Assembly (NCBI GenBank): GCA_041389495.1
Contig: JAWKRT010000001.1
Coordinates: 186,001 to 250,000 of the forward strand
Direction: 5' to 3'
Source of the DNA: Myxococcota bacterium
Lineage (GTDB): Bacteria; Myxococcota_A; UBA9160; UBA4427
DNA length: 64,000 nt
Part shown: positions 53,153-64,000 of the stretch, piece by piece
Position numbering within the stretch: position 1 is the stretch's first letter
Layout: the number at the start of each line of letters is the position of its first letter
Position numbers and translations under genes: made by a program
Notes under the pieces: model-generated
Database searches by the model: none
Seen by the model: the letters and a program-made list of their open reading frames with translations, nothing else
Told to the model about the DNA's origin: nothing

Positions 53153-54583
53153 TCAGTGCGCGTAGCCGAGCCGCTCGAGCATGGCGCGATCCTGCGGCCC
53201 GAGCTCCTGCCACGCGGCGTCCGCGACGTCGAGCTCCTCGCGGAAGCGCGCGAGCTCGTCGCCCATGCGGCGCCGGAGCGCGTCGTCGCCGCCCGCGCTC
53301 GCGGCCGCTCCGCCCGCGCCGCGGTCGAGCGAGCGCAGCTCGTCGCGCACGCGCCCGCCGCCGAGGTCGGTGCGCACGAGCACGTGTCCGTCCTCGACCC
53401 AGCCCCAGCGCTGCGTCGACGCGCCCATCAGCGTCGCGAGGTAGGCGCGCGCGGGGGCGCGGTCCGCGCCGGCTGCGAGCAGGTCGCGCCCCGCGCTGCG
53501 CGCGGGGAGCGGAAGGCCCGCGAGGCCCGCGAGCGTCGGCAGCAGGTCGACCATCGACGCAACGTCCGCGCGCCGCCCCGGCGCGAGGCCCGGCGCGCGC
53601 ACGAGCAGCGGCACGCGCACGAGCGCGTCGCTCAGGAGCTCGCCGTGCGCGAACCAGTAGTCGTCCTCGCCGAGGCTCTCGCCGTGGTCGGCCGTGAAGA
53701 CGACGCGCGCGTCGTCGAGCAGCCCGCGCGCGTCGACGCCGTCGAGCAGCGCCCCGATCTGCGCGTCGACGAAGGCGACCTCGCCCGCGTAGCCCGCGAG
53801 GTAGAACGCGGCGTCGTCGCGCCCGTCGACGACCTGGTAGCTCGGAATCGCGCCCATCGCGTTGATGCCGCCGGTCGGCAGCGTGCGGCTCCCGTTCCGC
53901 GTCGCGCGCGCGCGCGCGAGGTAGCGCTCGCGGAGCCCGGCCGGCGGCTCGTACGGCCCGTGCACGTCCTGGTAGTGCACCCACAGGAAGAGGCCCGCGT
54001 GCGGCGACGCGCGCAGCGCGTCGAGCACGGCGAGCGCGGCCGCGGTCGTGGCTTCGGCCGTGCGCTCGGGCTGGTCGCGGTTGCGCTCGCTCGTCGTGAA
54101 CGCGTCGTCGTAGACGTCGAAGCCGATCTCCATCCCCGTGCCGCCGCGCAGCACGTAGTTGCTCACCGCCGCGCCCGTGCGCCAGCCCGCGATGCGCAGC
54201 ATCTCGGCCACCGTGACCGAGCTCCCGCGGAAGGCGCTGCGGTTGGCGAAGATGCCGACCTCCTCGGGATACAGCCCCGTGTGCAGCGAGGCCATCGACG
54301 GCAGGGTGTACGAGGCCGGCGCGAACGCGGCGTCGAAGGCGACGCTCTGCGACGCGAGCGCGTCGATGCGGGGCGTGGCGCCGAGATCGCTTCCGTAGGC
54401 GCCGAGGTGGTCGGCGCGCAGCGTGTCGACCGTGACGAGCAGCAGCAGCGGCGCGCGCGCGCCGCGCCCGCAGCCCGGCAGGGCCGCCGCGAGCGCGAGC
54501 GACGCGACGAGCGCGAAGGCCCTCGCGGTGCGGCGCGCGCGGGACGAGGACGGAGGGCGATGGCGGAGCGGGCTCGGCGTCAT
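53153..54583 (-). CDS. Sulfatase-like lipoprotein
   Basis: A 476-residue predicted lipoprotein (signal ALVASLALAAALPGC) of the sulfatase/alkaline-phosphatase superfamily. It has the N-terminal metal motif VTVDTLRADHLGAYG, the region where classical sulfatases carry the formylglycine motif C/S-X-P-X-R here reading SYTLPSMASLHTG, and VVFTADHGESLGE for the second metal site. With no Cys/Ser-Pro-X-Arg, a Thr or Ser probably acts as nucleophile, as in phosphotransferase-like members. Function might be removal or transfer of sulfate or phosphate groups on surface glycans. TATGCT (54605-54600) lies 16 nt before the ATG. It is divergent from the STT3-like gene. Confidence 0.85.
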   Translation of the reverse strand: MTPSPLRHRPPSSSRARRTARAFALVASLALAAALPGCGRGARAPLLLLVTVDTLRADHLGAYGSDLGATPRIDALASQSVAFDAAFAPASYTLPSMASLHTGLYPEEVGIFANRSAFRGSSVTVAEMLRIAGWRTGAAVSNYVLRGGTGMEIGFDVYDDAFTTSERNRDQPERTAEATTAAALAVLDALRASPHAGLFLWVHYQDVHGPYEPPAGLRERYLARARATRNGSRTLPTGGINAMGAIPSYQVVDGRDDAAFYLAGYAGEVAFVDAQIGALLDGVDARGLLDDARVVFTADHGESLGEDDYWFAHGELLSDALVRVPLLVRAPGLAPGRRADVASMVDLLPTLAGLAGLPLPARSAGRDLLAAGADRAPARAYLATLMGASTQRWGWVEDGHVLVRTDLGGGRVRDELRSLDRGAGGAAASAGGDDALRRRMGDELARFREELDVADAAWQELGPQDRAMLERLGYAH

Positions 54584-54599
54584 GTGTGCGTGACGCGCG

Positions 54600-54605
54600 A
54601 GCATA
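54600..54605 (-). promoter_or_regulatory. -10-like TATGCT before the sulfatase gene
   Basis: TATGCT (54605-54600) ends 16 nt before ATG 54583. The opposite-strand TACGCT (54616-54621) would serve the STT3-like gene, so the two promoters are back to back. Confidence 0.35.
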
Positions 54606-54660
54606 GCCGCGACGCTACGCTGCCGCGTCGACCGCGACTCGCGGACCGGAGGAGCCGCCC

Positions 54661-56966
54661 TTGGCCTCGACGTCGCGCGCCGCGAGCGCGCTCGCGCTCG
54701 CCGGTGCGACGCTGCTCGCCTTCCTGGTGCGCGCCCTCCCCTTCGCCGACTTCCTCCACCGCGGCGTCGTCGCGTTCGCACCCGCCGACGCGATGTACCA
54801 CGTGCGGCGCGCGTACTGGACGTTCGTCGGCTGGCCGTCGGTGCTCGCGTTCGACCCCTACGTGAACTACCCGGACGGCGCGCCGGTGCCGTGGTCGCCG
54901 CTGCCCGACGTGCTCGCGGGCACGATCGCGCGCATCGTGGCGCGCGACGACGCGGGCTTCGCGCTCGTGCTCGCGTGGTGGCCCCCGGCGGTCGGCGCGC
55001 TCGGAGCGATCCCCGTCTGGCTGCTCGCGCGCGAGGTCGCGTCGCGCGCGGTCGCGACCGCGGCCGTCGCGTTCTACGCGCTGCTCCCGATCAGCGTGCT
55101 CTACGGGCGCTTCGCGAACCCCGACCACCACGTCGCGGTCGCCGCCGTCGGCGCCTGCGTGCTGCTCGCGTGCGTGCGCCTCGCGCGTCCCGGGCTCGAG
55201 CGCGATCGCGCGCTCGCCGTACGCTCGGCGCTGGCGCTCGGCGTGGCGCGCGCCGCGCTGCTCCTCACGTGGCACGGGAGCCTGCTCTATCTCGCGTTCG
55301 CGGAGGCGTCGGTGCTGCTCGCCGGCGTGCTCGGGCGGCGGCGCGCGCTCTTCGCGGCGCACGCCGCGAGCGCGCTCGCGACGCTCGTGCTCGTGGCGCC
55401 GATCGTCGCCGCGCTCCCCGAGCCGCTCGGCGGCCCGTACTCGTCGATCGCGCTCTCGCGGCTGCACCTGCTCGCGATCGCCGCCGTGCTCGCGACGGCC
55501 GCGGCCGGCTGGCTCCACGCGCGCCGCGCGCCCGACGCGTCGCCCGTCGCGCGCGCGGGTGCGCTCGCGCTCGGGGCGCTCGTCTTCGCGGCGCTGCTCG
55601 CGCTCGCTCCCGCCGTGCGCGCGGGCCTCGAGCCCGCGTTCCGCTTCCTGACGATGACCGACGCGGCCGGCTCGCGGACGGCCGAGCAGTTCCCGCTCTT
55701 CGGCGGCGGCGGCGGCGCGATCGGCCGCGCGGGCGCGTCCGCGGCGAGCGGTCCGCTCCTCGTCTGGGCCGGCTATGCCCTCCTCCTCCCGCTCCTCCCG
55801 TTCGCGTTCGTCCTGCACGCGCGCCGCGGCGCACCGCCCGAGCGCCGCGCCGCGACGTGGATGCTCGCGGGCTGGTCCGCCGTCTTCGCCGCGCTCGCGA
55901 TCGCGCAGCGCCGCTACGGCAACGATCTCGCGGCCGCCGCATCGGTCGGCTTCGCGCTCGGCGGCGCGCACCTCGCGCGCGCGCTCGCGAGCGCGCTCGA
56001 ACGCGCGGGACAGCGGGCGCCGCGCGCGCGCCTCGCCGCGGGCGCCGCCGTCGCGCTCGCAGGCCTCGCGCTCTACGCGCCGGCGATCGGCGCGCTCTAC
56101 CTGCCGTGGGCGCGCCGCGCGCTCGCGCACGCGCGGTCCGAGCCCGCTTCGCCGCCGCGCAACGCGGCGTGGGCCGTGACGCAGTTCGCATCCGCGGTGC
56201 GCGCGGCGACGCCGGAGACGAGCGGCTTCGCGCGCGCCGACGGCGCGCCGGAGTACGGCATCGTCGCGCACGCGAACCTCGGCCACGCCCTGCAGTGGGT
56301 CGCGCGGCGCGCGACGCCGACCGACCCGTTCTGGGAGTACATCGGGCCGGCGAACTGGAACCGCGCCTTCGAGCTGCTCGCGACGTCCGACGAGGCGCGC
56401 GCCGTCGCGCTCGCGCGCGAGCTCCGCGCTCGTTATGTCGTCGCGAGCCGCGGGCTGCGGCGCGGCGGGATGTCGGAGCGGCTCCACACCGACGACGGCG
56501 CGCCGCGCGGCGACGCGCCCGCGCTCGCACACTTCCGGCTGGTCGCGGAGGGGCCGAAGGGGGGCGTCGGCCTCCAGGACATGTTCGGAGGACGCGCCGC
56601 ACCCGACGCCGTTCCGTACAAGCTCTTCGAGGTCGTCGAGGGCGCGGTGCTCGAGGTGGCCGCGCCGCCGTCGTCGCGCGTCGAGGTCGCGGTCGACGTC
56701 GCGACGCCGACGGGGCGCCGCTTCGCGTGGCGCTCGGCGACCGCGGCCGGCGCCGACGGCGTCGCTCGGCTGCGCGTCCCCTACGCGACCGGGTCGCCGC
56801 CGGCGGACGCTCCGTCGCCCGGAGCGGCCGCGCGCGCGGAGGGCCCGGTGCGCGTGCGCGTGGACGGCGTGGACGCCGGAGGGGTCGACGTGCCCGAGCG
56901 CGCCGTGCTGGGCGGCGAGCGCATCCCGCTCGCGCCCGCCGCGCGGGCCGCCGCGAGCGGGGCGAA

Positions 56967-56970
<4 letters not shown>
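54661..56970 (+). CDS. STT3-like oligosaccharyltransferase-family membrane protein
   Basis: A 769-residue polytopic protein of the STT3/AglB/PglB type, which move a preassembled glycan from a polyprenyl carrier to protein. Early loop features match: ADAMYHVRR (Asp43, the first catalytic-acid position, and His47), FDPYVNYPDGAPVPWSPLPD near residue 64, and NPDHHVAV near 155. Around ten or more membrane segments fill residues 10-490. The soluble C-terminal part, where WWDYG is expected, reads EYGIVAHANLGHALQWV (near 531), so Trp-Trp-Asp-Tyr-Gly is absent. The acceptor may therefore not be an Asn sequon. Start is TTG with GGAGGAG 5 nt upstream. The stop overlaps the next, convergent gene. Confidence 0.8.
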
Positions 56971-58772
<1,802 letters not shown>

Positions 58773-58997
58773 CGCGCTCCTGGCTCGTCGGCCGCGCGGA
58801 TCCGCGCGCTCCGCGTTCGTCGACACCGCGCTCCCCGCACGCCGCATGCGACCGCGCGCGCGCCGCGCGCCGACTGCGCCCGCTGCGCGGAGCGCGCGGC
58901 GACGGCGCAGGCTACACGACGCCGGCCGCATGCCGCTGTGCGCTATCGTCGCGCGCTCGCGCGGCCGCGCACGAACTCCGGGGGAAGCCTGTCGAGC

Positions 58998-60623
58998 ATG
59001 CGCCGGACGACGATGCGCGCGACGACCTCGAGGCCCGCGACGCGGTGCGCGTCGTCGCCGTCGCCGCGGTTTGCCGCTTCGCGCCGCCCGCACCGCACCT
59101 CGCTCGCACGCGTTCGCTCCGCTGCGCGCCGCCGCGCGGTCGCGCCGGCCTCCGCCATCGCCGGGGTCGCGGCGTCGCTCGCCCTGCTCGCGGGCTGCGG
59201 CGATCGCGCGCCCGCGGCGCGCGTCGACCCCGCGCGGCCGCCCGTCGTGCTCGTCACCCTCGACACGACGCGCGCGGACCGTCTCGGGTGCTACGGCTAC
59301 GAGCGCGCGACGAGCCCGCGGCTCGACGAGCTCGCGCGCGATGCGGTGCGGCACGCGCGCGCCTACTCGACGTCGAGCTGGACGCTCCCCGCGCACGCCT
59401 CGCTCTTCACCGGCGCCTACACGTACACGCACGGCGCGCGCTACGACGCGGACGGCCCGCTCGTGCTCGGGGACGCGATCGACCACGCGGGCGCGAAGCG
59501 CTATCGCGCGCGCGGCCTCGACCCGCGCCTCCCGACGCTCGCCGAGCGCTTCGCCGAAGCGGGCTACGCGACGGGCGGCTTCGTCGCCGGGCCGTGGATG
59601 AAGCGCGTCTTCGGGCTCGATCGCGGCTTCGCGCACTGGGACGACGACGGCATCGACCACGAGAACGGAAGGCGCGCGGACGCGTTGACGGACGCCGCGC
59701 TCGCATGGCTCGGCGAGCACGCGGACGAGCCCTTCCTGCTCTTCCTCAACTACTACGATGCGCACAGCCCGTACGACCCGCCGGCGAGTGCGCGCGACCG
59801 GTTCGCGGCCGACGTCGCGGGCGGCGGCGCGCTGCCGGGCCCGGGCGAGCCGATGACGCTCGCGCAGGCGAACGCGCTCTACGACGCGGAGATCGCCTTC
59901 GCCGACGAGCACCTCGGCCGGCTCCTCGACGCGCTCCGCGAGCGCGGCCTCTACGACGGCGCGTGGATCGTCGTCACGGCCGATCACGGCGACGTGCTCG
60001 GCGAGCACGGGAAGCTCGGGCACGGCCGCTACCTGTGGGAGGAGGAGATCCGCATCCCGCTGCTCGTGAAGCGGCCGGGCGCGCGCGGCGCGGGCTCGAC
60101 CTCCGATGCGATCGCGCAGATCAACGACGTGGCGCCGATGCTCGTGCGCGAGCTCGGTCTCGCGCCGCTCGCGGGCGGGGGCGGCCCGCTCGCGCGCGCG
60201 GACGACGCGGCGCTGGCGGAGCTCTACCCGCTCCCGTTCCTGTTCGCGAAGGGCGACTGGCGTGCGCTCGTCGTCGGCCGCGACAAGCTCATGTGGAACG
60301 GGCGCGGGCGGCACGCGCTCTACGACCTCGCGTCTCCCGAGGGCGAGGACGCGAACCGCGCCGACGCGGAGGTCGGCCTGCGCGACGCGCTGCTCGCGCG
60401 CCTCGACGCGCTGCTCGCGACGCTCGCACCGGCGCCCGCGCTCGCGCCGGCGGACGTCGCTCGCTCGCGCGCCGTCGACGACGCGACGCGCCGCGCGCTC
60501 GAGGGGCTCGGCTATCTCGACGAAGGGGACGAAGGCGGCGAAGGCGACGGCCGCGGCGAAGGCGAGCGCGATCGCGAGGCAGGGCGTCGGGATGGCGAAG
60601 CGCACGCCGACGACGCGCGCTGA
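58998..60623 (+). CDS. Sulfatase-like lipoprotein, second copy
   Basis: A 541-residue predicted lipoprotein (basic N-terminus of about 55 residues, then IAGVAASLALLAGC). Sulfatase-superfamily motifs: VLVTLDTTRADRLGCYGY, nucleophile region SSWTLPAHASLFTG, FLLFLNYYDAHSPYDPP and VVTADHGDVLGEHGKLGHG, which is the canonical second metal-site block. As in the other copy, the formylglycine motif is missing. The C-terminus is an acidic/basic low-complexity tail (EGDEGGEGDGRGEGE). The start could also be ATG 59013. The last 32 nt overlap the start of the next membrane protein, so the two are co-expressed. TATCGT at 58944 may be its -10 element. Confidence 0.85.
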   Translation: MRRTTMRATTSRPATRCASSPSPRFAASRRPHRTSLARVRSAARRRAVAPASAIAGVAASLALLAGCGDRAPAARVDPARPPVVLVTLDTTRADRLGCYGYERATSPRLDELARDAVRHARAYSTSSWTLPAHASLFTGAYTYTHGARYDADGPLVLGDAIDHAGAKRYRARGLDPRLPTLAERFAEAGYATGGFVAGPWMKRVFGLDRGFAHWDDDGIDHENGRRADALTDAALAWLGEHADEPFLLFLNYYDAHSPYDPPASARDRFAADVAGGGALPGPGEPMTLAQANALYDAEIAFADEHLGRLLDALRERGLYDGAWIVVTADHGDVLGEHGKLGHGRYLWEEEIRIPLLVKRPGARGAGSTSDAIAQINDVAPMLVRELGLAPLAGGGGPLARADDAALAELYPLPFLFAKGDWRALVVGRDKLMWNGRGRHALYDLASPEGEDANRADAEVGLRDALLARLDALLATLAPAPALAPADVARSRAVDDATRRALEGLGYLDEGDEGGEGDGRGEGERDREAGRRDGEAHADDAR

Positions 60624-62337
60624 TCGGCGCGCCGGCGCCGGCGCCGCGGTCGCGCTCGCCTTCGCGGCGCTCGCGTTCGCCGTCTACGCGCCCGCGCTGC
60701 ACGCGCCGTTCTTCTCCGACGATCTCCACTACGTGCAGGCGAACGCGTACGTGCAGACGCCGAGCCTCGCGAACGCGCGCGCGATCTGGTCGCCCGTCGG
60801 CCCCGTCGTCGGGATCGTCGAGAACTACGCGCCCGTGCACCTCTCGCTGCACGCGCTCGCCTGGCAGGCGTTCGGCGCCGACGTCGTCGGCCACCACGCG
60901 CTCAACGTCGCGATGCACGTCGTCGCCTCGCTGCTGCTCGTGCAGTGGCTGCGGCGCTCGGGGGTCGCGAGCCGCGCGGCCGTCGCGCTCGGCGCCGTCT
61001 TCCTCGTGCACCCGGCGAACGTGGAGGCCGTGGCGTGGATCTCGCAGGTCAAGACGACGTCGGCGCTCGCGCTGGCGCTGGCCGCGCTGCTCGCGCACCG
61101 CGCGCGCCCCGTGCTCGCGCTCGCGTGCTTCGCGCTCGCGCTGCTCGCGAAGCCGACCGCCGCCGTCGCGCTGCCGGTCGCCGCGCTCGCGCTCGTGCTC
61201 GAGCGCGCGCGGGGCGCACGGGCCGCTCCCGAGGACGGCGCGCGCGGGCTCGCCGCACTCGCGCGCGACCCGGCCGCCCGCTGGCTCGTCGCCTGGAGTG
61301 TGGTGTTCGCGGCGTTCGCCGCGGCCGAGCTCGCCGCCTACTTCGCGACGGCGGGTAGCGCCGCACACGGCCCGAGCGACGCACTCGTGCGGGTCCGCAG
61401 CGCGTTCGCGTCCGTCGCGAGCTATGCGCGGATGGTCGCGACGGGCACCGGGCTCGCGGTCTTCCACGACCCCGATCCGGCGACGAGCGCGCTCGATCCG
61501 CGCTGGCTCGGCGGGCTCGCCGTCGTCGCCCTCGCGGGCTGGCGCGTCGCCGCGAGCGCGCGCGCTCGCTCGAACGAGCTGCTCGGCTGGACGTTCGCCG
61601 CCGTGTCGTTCGCGCCCGTCTGCGGCGCGATCGCGCTGCCGCACGCGATCGCCGATCGCTATGCGTACTTCCTGCTCCCCGGCGTCCTGCTCGCGGCGGG
61701 CGTGCTCGCGACGCGCAGCGGTCTCGCCGCGCGGCGCGCGTCCGCGTGGGTCGCGGCCGCGGTCGTCGTCGCGTTCGCATCGCTCGCGTTCGCGCGCGCG
61801 CGGCTGTGGGCCGAGCCGGAGCTCCTCGTCGCGGCGAGCGAGGCGCGCTATCCGCGCGGCGAGGTCGCGCTGCTGCGCGGCGCGCGCCGCGCGGCGCTCG
61901 CGGGCGACGCCGGGGCCGCCGTCGACGGCGTGCGCGCCGCGATGGCGCGCGGCTACGACCGCCTCGACGCGCTGCTCGCCGACCCCGCCTATCGCGCGCT
62001 GCGCGGCGACGCGCGCTTCGACGCGCTCGTCGCCGAGCTCGCGCGCGGGCAGATCGAACGCGCGCGCGCGCGCGGCGCGCGCGCGCAGTCCGACCTGCGC
62101 GTCATCGGCCAGGCGCAGTGGATCCTCGGCGAGCGCGACGCGGCACTCGCGTCGCTTCGGGCGGCGCTCGAGCGGCCCGGCCCCTACGTGGACGCGATCC
62201 GCGCGGAGGTCGCGGCGCTCGAGCGCGAGGCGCGGATCGAAGCGGCGCGCGCGCGCCGCGGCGGTAGTGATGGCGACGACGAAGGAGATCGCGGAAGCGG
62301 CAGCGACGCCGCTCCCGACGACCGCGCCCCGCGCTAG
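60592..62337 (+). CDS. TMTC-like polytopic membrane protein
   Basis: A 581-residue membrane protein resembling TMTC/GT-C O-mannosyltransferase-like proteins. The first loop is PFFSDDLHYVQANAYV, with the paired Asp of GT-C enzymes, followed by NYAPVHLSLHALAWQ, HHALNVAMHVVASLLL and HPANVEAVAWISQVKT, and later ADRYAYFLLPG. About ten hydrophobic segments are followed by a soluble helical C-terminus (DAGAAVDGVRAAMARG, DAALASLRAALERPG) that looks like one or two TPR units. Its ATG lies 32 nt inside the end of the sulfatase gene. The stop abuts that of the TPR gene with no gap. The acceptor is unknown. Confidence 0.78.
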   Translation: MAKRTPTTRADRRAGAGAAVALAFAALAFAVYAPALHAPFFSDDLHYVQANAYVQTPSLANARAIWSPVGPVVGIVENYAPVHLSLHALAWQAFGADVVGHHALNVAMHVVASLLLVQWLRRSGVASRAAVALGAVFLVHPANVEAVAWISQVKTTSALALALAALLAHRARPVLALACFALALLAKPTAAVALPVAALALVLERARGARAAPEDGARGLAALARDPAARWLVAWSVVFAAFAAAELAAYFATAGSAAHGPSDALVRVRSAFASVASYARMVATGTGLAVFHDPDPATSALDPRWLGGLAVVALAGWRVAASARARSNELLGWTFAAVSFAPVCGAIALPHAIADRYAYFLLPGVLLAAGVLATRSGLAARRASAWVAAAVVVAFASLAFARARLWAEPELLVAASEARYPRGEVALLRGARRAALAGDAGAAVDGVRAAMARGYDRLDALLADPAYRALRGDARFDALVAELARGQIERARARGARAQSDLRVIGQAQWILGERDAALASLRAALERPGPYVDAIRAEVAALEREARIEAARARRGGSDGDDEGDRGSGSDAAPDDRAPR

Positions 62338-64000
62338 CTAGATCTGGCCGCGCAGCGCCGCCAGCTCCTTGCGCGCGGCCGCGGCGTCGGGGAAGTCCTC
62401 GCCGAGGTCGAGCGCCGCGGCGAAGGCCTGCTCGGCCTCCGTCATGCGCTCGAGCTTCGAGAGCGCGAGGCCGAGGTGGTAGTGGATCTCGGCGCGCGGC
62501 TGGCCGCGCCGCTCCGCGATCGCGAGCGCGCGCCGGAACTGGTCGGCGGCCTTCTCCGCGTCGTCCTTGCGCAGCAGCACGAAGCCCAGCGTGTCGACGA
62601 CACCCGCCTCTTCGGGGAGCGCCTCGGACGCCTGTCGCGCGAGCAGCAGCGCGCGGTCGAGGTCGCTGTGCGCCTTCGCGAGCAGGAACGCGAGGTCGTT
62701 CTTGAGGATGGGCAGGTCGACGCCGCCCGAGAGCGCCTGCTCGTACGAGTAGCGCGCCATCGCTTCGTTCCCGACGCGGTAGTAGAGGCGGCCCATCAGC
62801 CCCTGCCGCGAGGCCGGGAGCTCGAGCGACGGCGTGTCCTTCGTCATCTCCGTGATCGCGCGCGACGCGTCCTCCTTCGTCGGGTGGAGCTGCACGGCGA
62901 GCTCGAGCGCGCCCGCGAGCTTCGGCTCGACGTCGAGCACCTCGACGACGGTCGCGCGCGCTCCCTCGATGTCGCCCTTCGCGGCCTCGATGCGCGCCTG
63001 CAGGAGCAGCACGGGGCCGAGCGGGTTGCCGTGCTCGCGCGCGAATGCGACCGAGCGCGCGACCGGCGCCAGCGCGCGCTCGGGCGTCCCGGCGGCGCTC
63101 TCGAACGCGACGAGGGCCTCGAGCAGCTCGGGCGAGTTCGGGGCGTCGGCGAGCGCGCGCGCGAAGCCGCCGCGCAGCCGCTCGCGTTGCGCGGGCGCGC
63201 GGCCCTCGCGCGCGAACAGCTCGAGCACCGCGGTCTGCGGCGGGTCCGGGAGGTCGACCACGTTCTCGAGGATGCGCCGCCCGACGGCCGGGGCCGCCGT
63301 CTCGTAGAGGCAGCGCGCATAGAGCGCGCGCTCGAGCGGCGCGAGCGCGGCGCGGCGCTGCACGCGCTCGAAGAGCTGTCGCGCCTTCGCGTAGGCGTGG
63401 TCGTCGTGGAGCGCGCGCGCGAGCTTGCGCAGCGTGAGGAGGTCGGGCTCCTTCGAGAGCGCGACGATGCGCTCGAGCGCCGCGCGCGCGCCGCTCGCGT
63501 CGCCCGCCATCGCGTGGGCGTCGGCGAGCACGCGCTGCGCCTGCAGGTTCTCGTCGGCGCCGGGCAGCTCGGCGAGCACCTGGAGTGCGAGCTCGGGCCG
63601 TCGCGAGCGCAGCCAGCCCCACGCCGTCATGACGGCCGTCTCGGGCGAGTCCGGGAAGCGCGCCTGCAGCTTCGCGATCGTCTCGAGCGACGCCTTGTGC
63701 CGGCCCAGCATGCTCTGATGGCGCGCGATCTCGGCGAGCAGCGTGGCGTCGTCGAGGCCGCTCTCGAGCTTGCTCTCGAGGTACGGGATCGACTTGCGCA
63801 TGCCGCGCTTGCGCCGCACGAACTGCGCCATCCGCACGTAGGGCTCCGTCTCGTCGGGGAAGCGCGCGATCAGCCGCTCGTAGACGAGCGCCGGGCGGCG
63901 GTCGGTGGCCGCGTACAGGGCGGCCAGCTCCTCCCAGCTCTCGTAGCGGTCGGGGACGAGCTCGATCTTGCGCTCGAGCGCCCACTCCGAGAGCGCGGGC
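62338..64000 (-). CDS. Tetratricopeptide-repeat protein, 5' end beyond the window
   Basis: A TPR scaffold protein with at least 553 residues visible. The frame is open to the window edge, where it reads LSEWALERKIELVPDRYESWEELAALY, itself repeat-like, so the true start is outside. Helical pairs with the TPR spacing of 34 residues are seen throughout, for example ALVYERLIARFPDETEPYV, LGRHKASLETIAKLQARFP, DLDRALLLARQASEALPEEAGVVDTLG and AEIHYHLGLALSKLERM. Such arrays bind partner proteins. It is convergent with the TMTC-like gene and does not share its transcript. GTG 63837 is an internal alternative only. Confidence 0.85.
   Translation of the reverse strand, partial: PALSEWALERKIELVPDRYESWEELAALYAATDRRPALVYERLIARFPDETEPYVRMAQFVRRKRGMRKSIPYLESKLESGLDDATLLAEIARHQSMLGRHKASLETIAKLQARFPDSPETAVMTAWGWLRSRRPELALQVLAELPGADENLQAQRVLADAHAMAGDASGARAALERIVALSKEPDLLTLRKLARALHDDHAYAKARQLFERVQRRAALAPLERALYARCLYETAAPAVGRRILENVVDLPDPPQTAVLELFAREGRAPAQRERLRGGFARALADAPNSPELLEALVAFESAAGTPERALAPVARSVAFAREHGNPLGPVLLLQARIEAAKGDIEGARATVVEVLDVEPKLAGALELAVQLHPTKEDASRAITEMTKDTPSLELPASRQGLMGRLYYRVGNEAMARYSYEQALSGGVDLPILKNDLAFLLAKAHSDLDRALLLARQASEALPEEAGVVDTLGFVLLRKDDAEKAADQFRRALAIAERRGQPRAEIHYHLGLALSKLERMTEAEQAFAAALDLGEDFPDAAAARKELAALRGQI

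Overview
This is a very GC-rich, gene-dense bacterial chromosome segment with no rRNA, tRNA, CRISPR array, insertion sequence or phage gene that I could find. The mix of genes (archaeal-type topoisomerase VI, glutaryl-CoA dehydrogenase, cytochrome P450, TANGO2/NRDE protein, N-terminally extended HflX, phasin-like coiled coil, many lipoproteins and Ca-loop proteins) and the frequent GTG/TTG starts suggest an uncultured lineage near Myxococcota or the former Deltaproteobacteria. That placement is inference only.

Layout. 1-1.8 kb: two glycosyltransferases (minus). 2.2-7.8 kb: alpha/beta hydrolase, VanZ-like membrane protein, endonuclease/exonuclease/phosphatase protein, a small hypothetical, a Fur-family regulator, a PEP-CTERM-like exported protein and a LysW-like zinc ribbon (plus). 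7.85-9.3 kb: rfbC and rfbA. 9.35-12.6 kb: both subunits of topoisomerase VI with a 70-residue small protein upstream. 12.9-14.4 kb: comM. 14.8-19.9 kb: a degenerate M28-like lipoprotein next to a von Willebrand A protein, facing a P450 and a secreted protein full of Asp-rich calcium-type loops. 20-25.6 kb: patatin phospholipase; NRDE protein with a small basic zinc-finger-like protein; folC with an MFS transporter. 26-33 kb: FAD amine oxidase, 2OG-Fe(II) oxygenase with mutS2, murQ, glutaryl-CoA dehydrogenase. 33.2-42.8 kb: phasin-like protein, hflX-fabH, glmU-glmS, uvrD/pcrA-type helicase.

42.7-62.3 kb is a surface-glycan or glycoconjugate region. Leftward: acyltransferase, membrane alkaline-phosphatase-superfamily protein and VOC protein. 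Rightward with mostly 4-nt overlaps: a polytopic (GT-C-like) protein, a split transketolase pair, an epimerase-glycosyltransferase fusion and a methyltransferase. Then come two sulfatase-like lipoproteins, an STT3-like protein, a GT39-like protein and a TMTC-like protein. A TPR protein runs off the right edge. The amino-sugar genes (glmS, glmU, murQ) and rfbAC could feed such a pathway with UDP-GlcNAc and dTDP-sugars.

The most unusual points are: (1) a bacterial topoisomerase VI whose subunits carry histone-H1-like Lys/Ala tails, with a similar tail on GlmU; (2) the glycan region with its split transketolase, enzyme fusion and an STT3-like protein lacking the usual WWDYG motif; (3) recurrent TANNNT -10 hexamers, several so close to start codons that transcripts would be leaderless; (4) convergent gene pairs that share their stop codons; (5) an hflX gene that seems to need an AUC start; and (6) a membrane-protein gene out of frame at a CG dinucleotide tract.
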